NCBI GenBank assembly: GCA_947561395.2
Contig: OX387186.1
Span: 45,775,220-45,839,219, forward strand
Direction of reading: 5' to 3'
Origin: Buxus sempervirens
Lineage: Eukaryota > Streptophyta > Magnoliopsida > Buxales > Buxaceae
DNA: 64,000 nucleotides
Shown: positions 62,000 to 64,000 of the stretch, in pieces
Position numbering within the stretch: the first letter of the stretch is position 1
Layout: the number at the start of each line of letters is the position of its first letter
The notes under the pieces: generated by a model
Seen by the model: only the letters and a program-made list of their open reading frames with translations
What the model was told of the DNA's origin: nothing
The model's database searches: none
Position numbers and translations under genes: made by a program

Positions 62000-64000
62000 A
62001 TGGAGGACATCACTCAGCATTTTTAGCAGGTGGTCCTCCCTACAAGACCAGATCGTGTTATTGCTCTATCAGAAGATGAGAAATCTAGAATCTCGGCTCG
62101 TTGGAAGTTTGTTGTAGTCTAAGGGGTTTCATTGAGCAAGTGTGGAGGGGCATGAAACCAACAAAGGTGTTTCCTATTTCATGGCAAAGAGTTCTGATTG
62201 CATTTGCCTCTGAATCCGATATGGAACAAGTTTTGGAGGATCGCCCCTGGTTTATCAATGGCATGTTGACCCTCATTGAGTGCCTAGAAAACCCATCGAA
62301 TGCAGAAAATCTTATTTTTTCTTCCATGATTCTGTGGACGCAGTTTCATTCCTTGCCAAGGGAATTGTTTGATACCCAATTTATCTCTCGTATAGGGAAC
62401 AAATTTGTTAATACTCTGCAAGTGGAAATTCCCCAATCTCAAGCATTCCTTGTATCAAGTGGTGGCTATCGCTCACTATTAGGGCTGGCAACGGGTCGAA
62501 TATGGTTCGGATCTGTCATGATCTGAATCCGAAAATAAAAATCCGATATCTGAATTTGATCTGAAATCCGACGAATCTTTTATATGTGAATCCGAATTTG
62601 AAACCGAATTTATATACTGTATCCGAATTCGAAATTCGACCGAATAAATAACCGAAATCCGAATTAGATCCGATTTGAACTTAAAACTCAAAAGTCAAGT
62701 TTAACTATTAAAGCAAATTTTAATTATCAAAACTAATGAGCCATATAAATATTAAAGCAAGATATGAGTAAGGATAGTTCAACCATGGTTTATACAAAGT
62801 TTACCAATGGTTTAATGAAAAGTATATGTTGATTTCGGTTCGGATCCTATTCGGATCGGATATGGATAGATTCGAATTCGGATCCGAATTCGGTTGGATC
62901 CGGAATCCGATATCCGTATTCGAATCACGGATCTATATTTTCGGATCGGATTCGGGATTTTCTGATCGGATTCAGGTCGGATTCGGATATATATCTGACC
63001 CATTGCCAGCCCTACTCACTACTCCTATTCGGGTTTTTGTTGAGGACTCATAGGGTCAGAAAATTTGGGTAACATTTGCTCATGAGGGCATTAATGATTT
63101 CTGCTTCTATTGTGGGTTTTTGGGGCACAACCTCAATGAGTGCCCTCAGTTTTCCCCTGGGGATTCTCTCAGTATGCCTCTCCCGGAGCAAAAACCCAAA
63201 TATTCTGTTCAAAACATAGTTCAACCTCGACGAAGGCGGCAATTGGTTTCCAACAAAGGTAGATCGGAGAAGACGGCAAGGGATCAAACTTCAGGTCTTG
63301 CAGAGTCATCCCTTAATTCAAGTGGGCTGATTAGTTTTGTAGATCAATCTAGGTAGAATGTCTCTGGTGGGCCAAGTGTTAGGCCCAATAATATAGACTA
63401 GATTTCTTTGGTTGGGCTAGCTGAGGCTAAATTAATTGGGGCCCCTGGTTTGGTATCCTCTTCTACTTCTGATTCTCTTTTTTTGGAATCTAGTCCAAGC
63501 CCTATAAGACTACCGTTTGTCTTCTCAGCTAAACTTCCTTCTAAGCCCAAGTTAGATAAAGGCTCTTTTAATTTGTTGTTGTCTGAGTTTTTTCCAAAAG
63601 AGTTGCATAAATCTGATTCCACTAGTCATATTAAACTCTAGGCATCTCCTCATCTTTGATTGTTGGAGTCTAATGAAGTTGCTACCTCAGTGATGGGAAC
63701 AGAATGTAGGCGTTGACCTAGAAAGAATTCAGTGGTCCGATCAATTGCTATCTGAGAGTGTCCCCTAGATAATAGCAAGCTCAAGGAATATGCCAAGAAC
63801 TCTAAGAAGCACAAAATTGATCCTTCTGCTTCTTTGGGCTCTTTCTCTTCTGCTTCACCTGATTTTGAAAGGAATCAGTAACTTCCATGAAGGTTCTTTT
63901 TTGCAATTTTCATGGCCTGGGGTAGACCAAGACACAACAACACTTAAAATCTCAAATTTTGCAACATTCTCCAAATATTATTTTATTATGTGAAACTTTT
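62000..64000 (+). pseudogene. Broken LINE (L1-type) ORF1 with DUF4283 and CCHC knuckle, cut by the window edge
   Basis: The ATG at 62,000 opens a frame that hits TAG after eight codons. A frameshift near 62,115 moves to the frame running to the nested MITE, whose translation (LRGFIEQVWRGMKP ... WQRVLIAFASESDMEQVLED ... FISRIGNKFVNTLQVE) has the DUF4283 pattern of plant L1-type ORF1. After the MITE (62,480-63,014) the frame meets TAG near 63,050, then gives WVTFAHEGINDFCFYCGFLG and HNLNECP, a CX2CX4HX4C zinc knuckle. The Ser/Pro-rich tail continues with further stops. ORF2 (endonuclease/reverse transcriptase) would lie beyond 64,000. It is clearly not functional here. Confidence 0.75.
62480..63014. 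mobile_element. hAT-like MITE inside the LINE ORF1
   Basis: The ends TAGGGCTGGCAACGGGTC and GACCCATTGCCAGCCCTA are inverted with few mismatches. The flanks CTCACTAT (62,472-62,479) and CTCACTAC (63,015-63,022) form an 8-bp duplication. Subterminal zones are full of ATCCGAATTCG and CGGATCCGAA words, the usual look of plant hAT MITEs. Removing it and one duplication restores continuity of the LINE sequence. Confidence 0.88.

Noticed and set aside
62000-64000. A functional CCHC zinc-finger gene
   Set aside because: Stops at the start, a frameshift, a nested MITE and a stop near 63,050 leave no intact frame. The DUF4283-knuckle order is that of LINE ORF1.

Overview
This is a window of nuclear plant DNA, most likely from a eudicot. 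It is AT-rich, its genes are split into many exons by GT-AG introns, and it is full of plant-type repeats: solo LTRs with 5-bp target duplications, hAT-like and Mutator-like miniature elements, and an L1-type LINE ORF1. The species cannot be told from the sequence.

Five protein genes with intact reading frames were reconstructed by splicing. (1) 2,183-11,830 (+): an 11-exon NAR1/GOLLUM homologue, the Fe-only-hydrogenase-like protein of cytosolic iron-sulphur assembly (480 aa). (2) 13,744-19,213 (-): an 18-coding-exon class III PLP aminotransferase of the GABA-transaminase family (498 aa). Its start codon lies in what is normally exon 2, so it has no organelle presequence. (3) 40,830-48,032 (-) and (4) 50,322-57,620 (-): two near-identical 19-exon GABA-transaminase genes (516 and 514 aa) with an N-terminal presequence. 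They lie in a head-to-tail segmental duplication of about 9.5 kb. (5) 25,538-26,056 (-): an intronless cyclophilin (172 aa), carried inside a 1.6-kb hAT-like element that itself sits in a solo LTR.

Layout: 1-12.0 kb is NAR1, with a probable leader intron and a 4.4-kb second intron. 12.4-13.0 kb is a MITE-like element. 13.7-20.6 kb is GABA-T gene 1, convergent with NAR1. 20.6-24.3 kb is repeat-rich intergenic DNA with palindromic words, a (CT)n tract, a 20-G run and foldbacks. 24.3-35.1 kb is nested solo LTRs: LTR1 holds the cyclophilin-bearing hAT element, and LTR2 is split by LTR3. 35.1-40.6 kb is gene-free with three MITEs or fragments and a retroelement-like repeat. 40.6-59.2 kb is the tandem duplication. 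59.75-61.56 kb is a fourth solo LTR. 62-64 kb is a broken LINE ORF1 interrupted by a hAT MITE and running off the right edge.

The functional theme is a local family of three GABA-transaminase-like enzymes. Two have a probable organelle presequence and changed residues near the active site and C-terminus. The third is predicted to be cytosolic. In plants this family degrades GABA with pyruvate or glyoxylate as acceptor, and it has produced specialised-metabolism aminotransferases such as the Capsicum vanillin aminotransferase. The two features most worth following up are the tandem pair plus a presequence-less paralogue, and the hAT element carrying a complete cyclophilin ORF.
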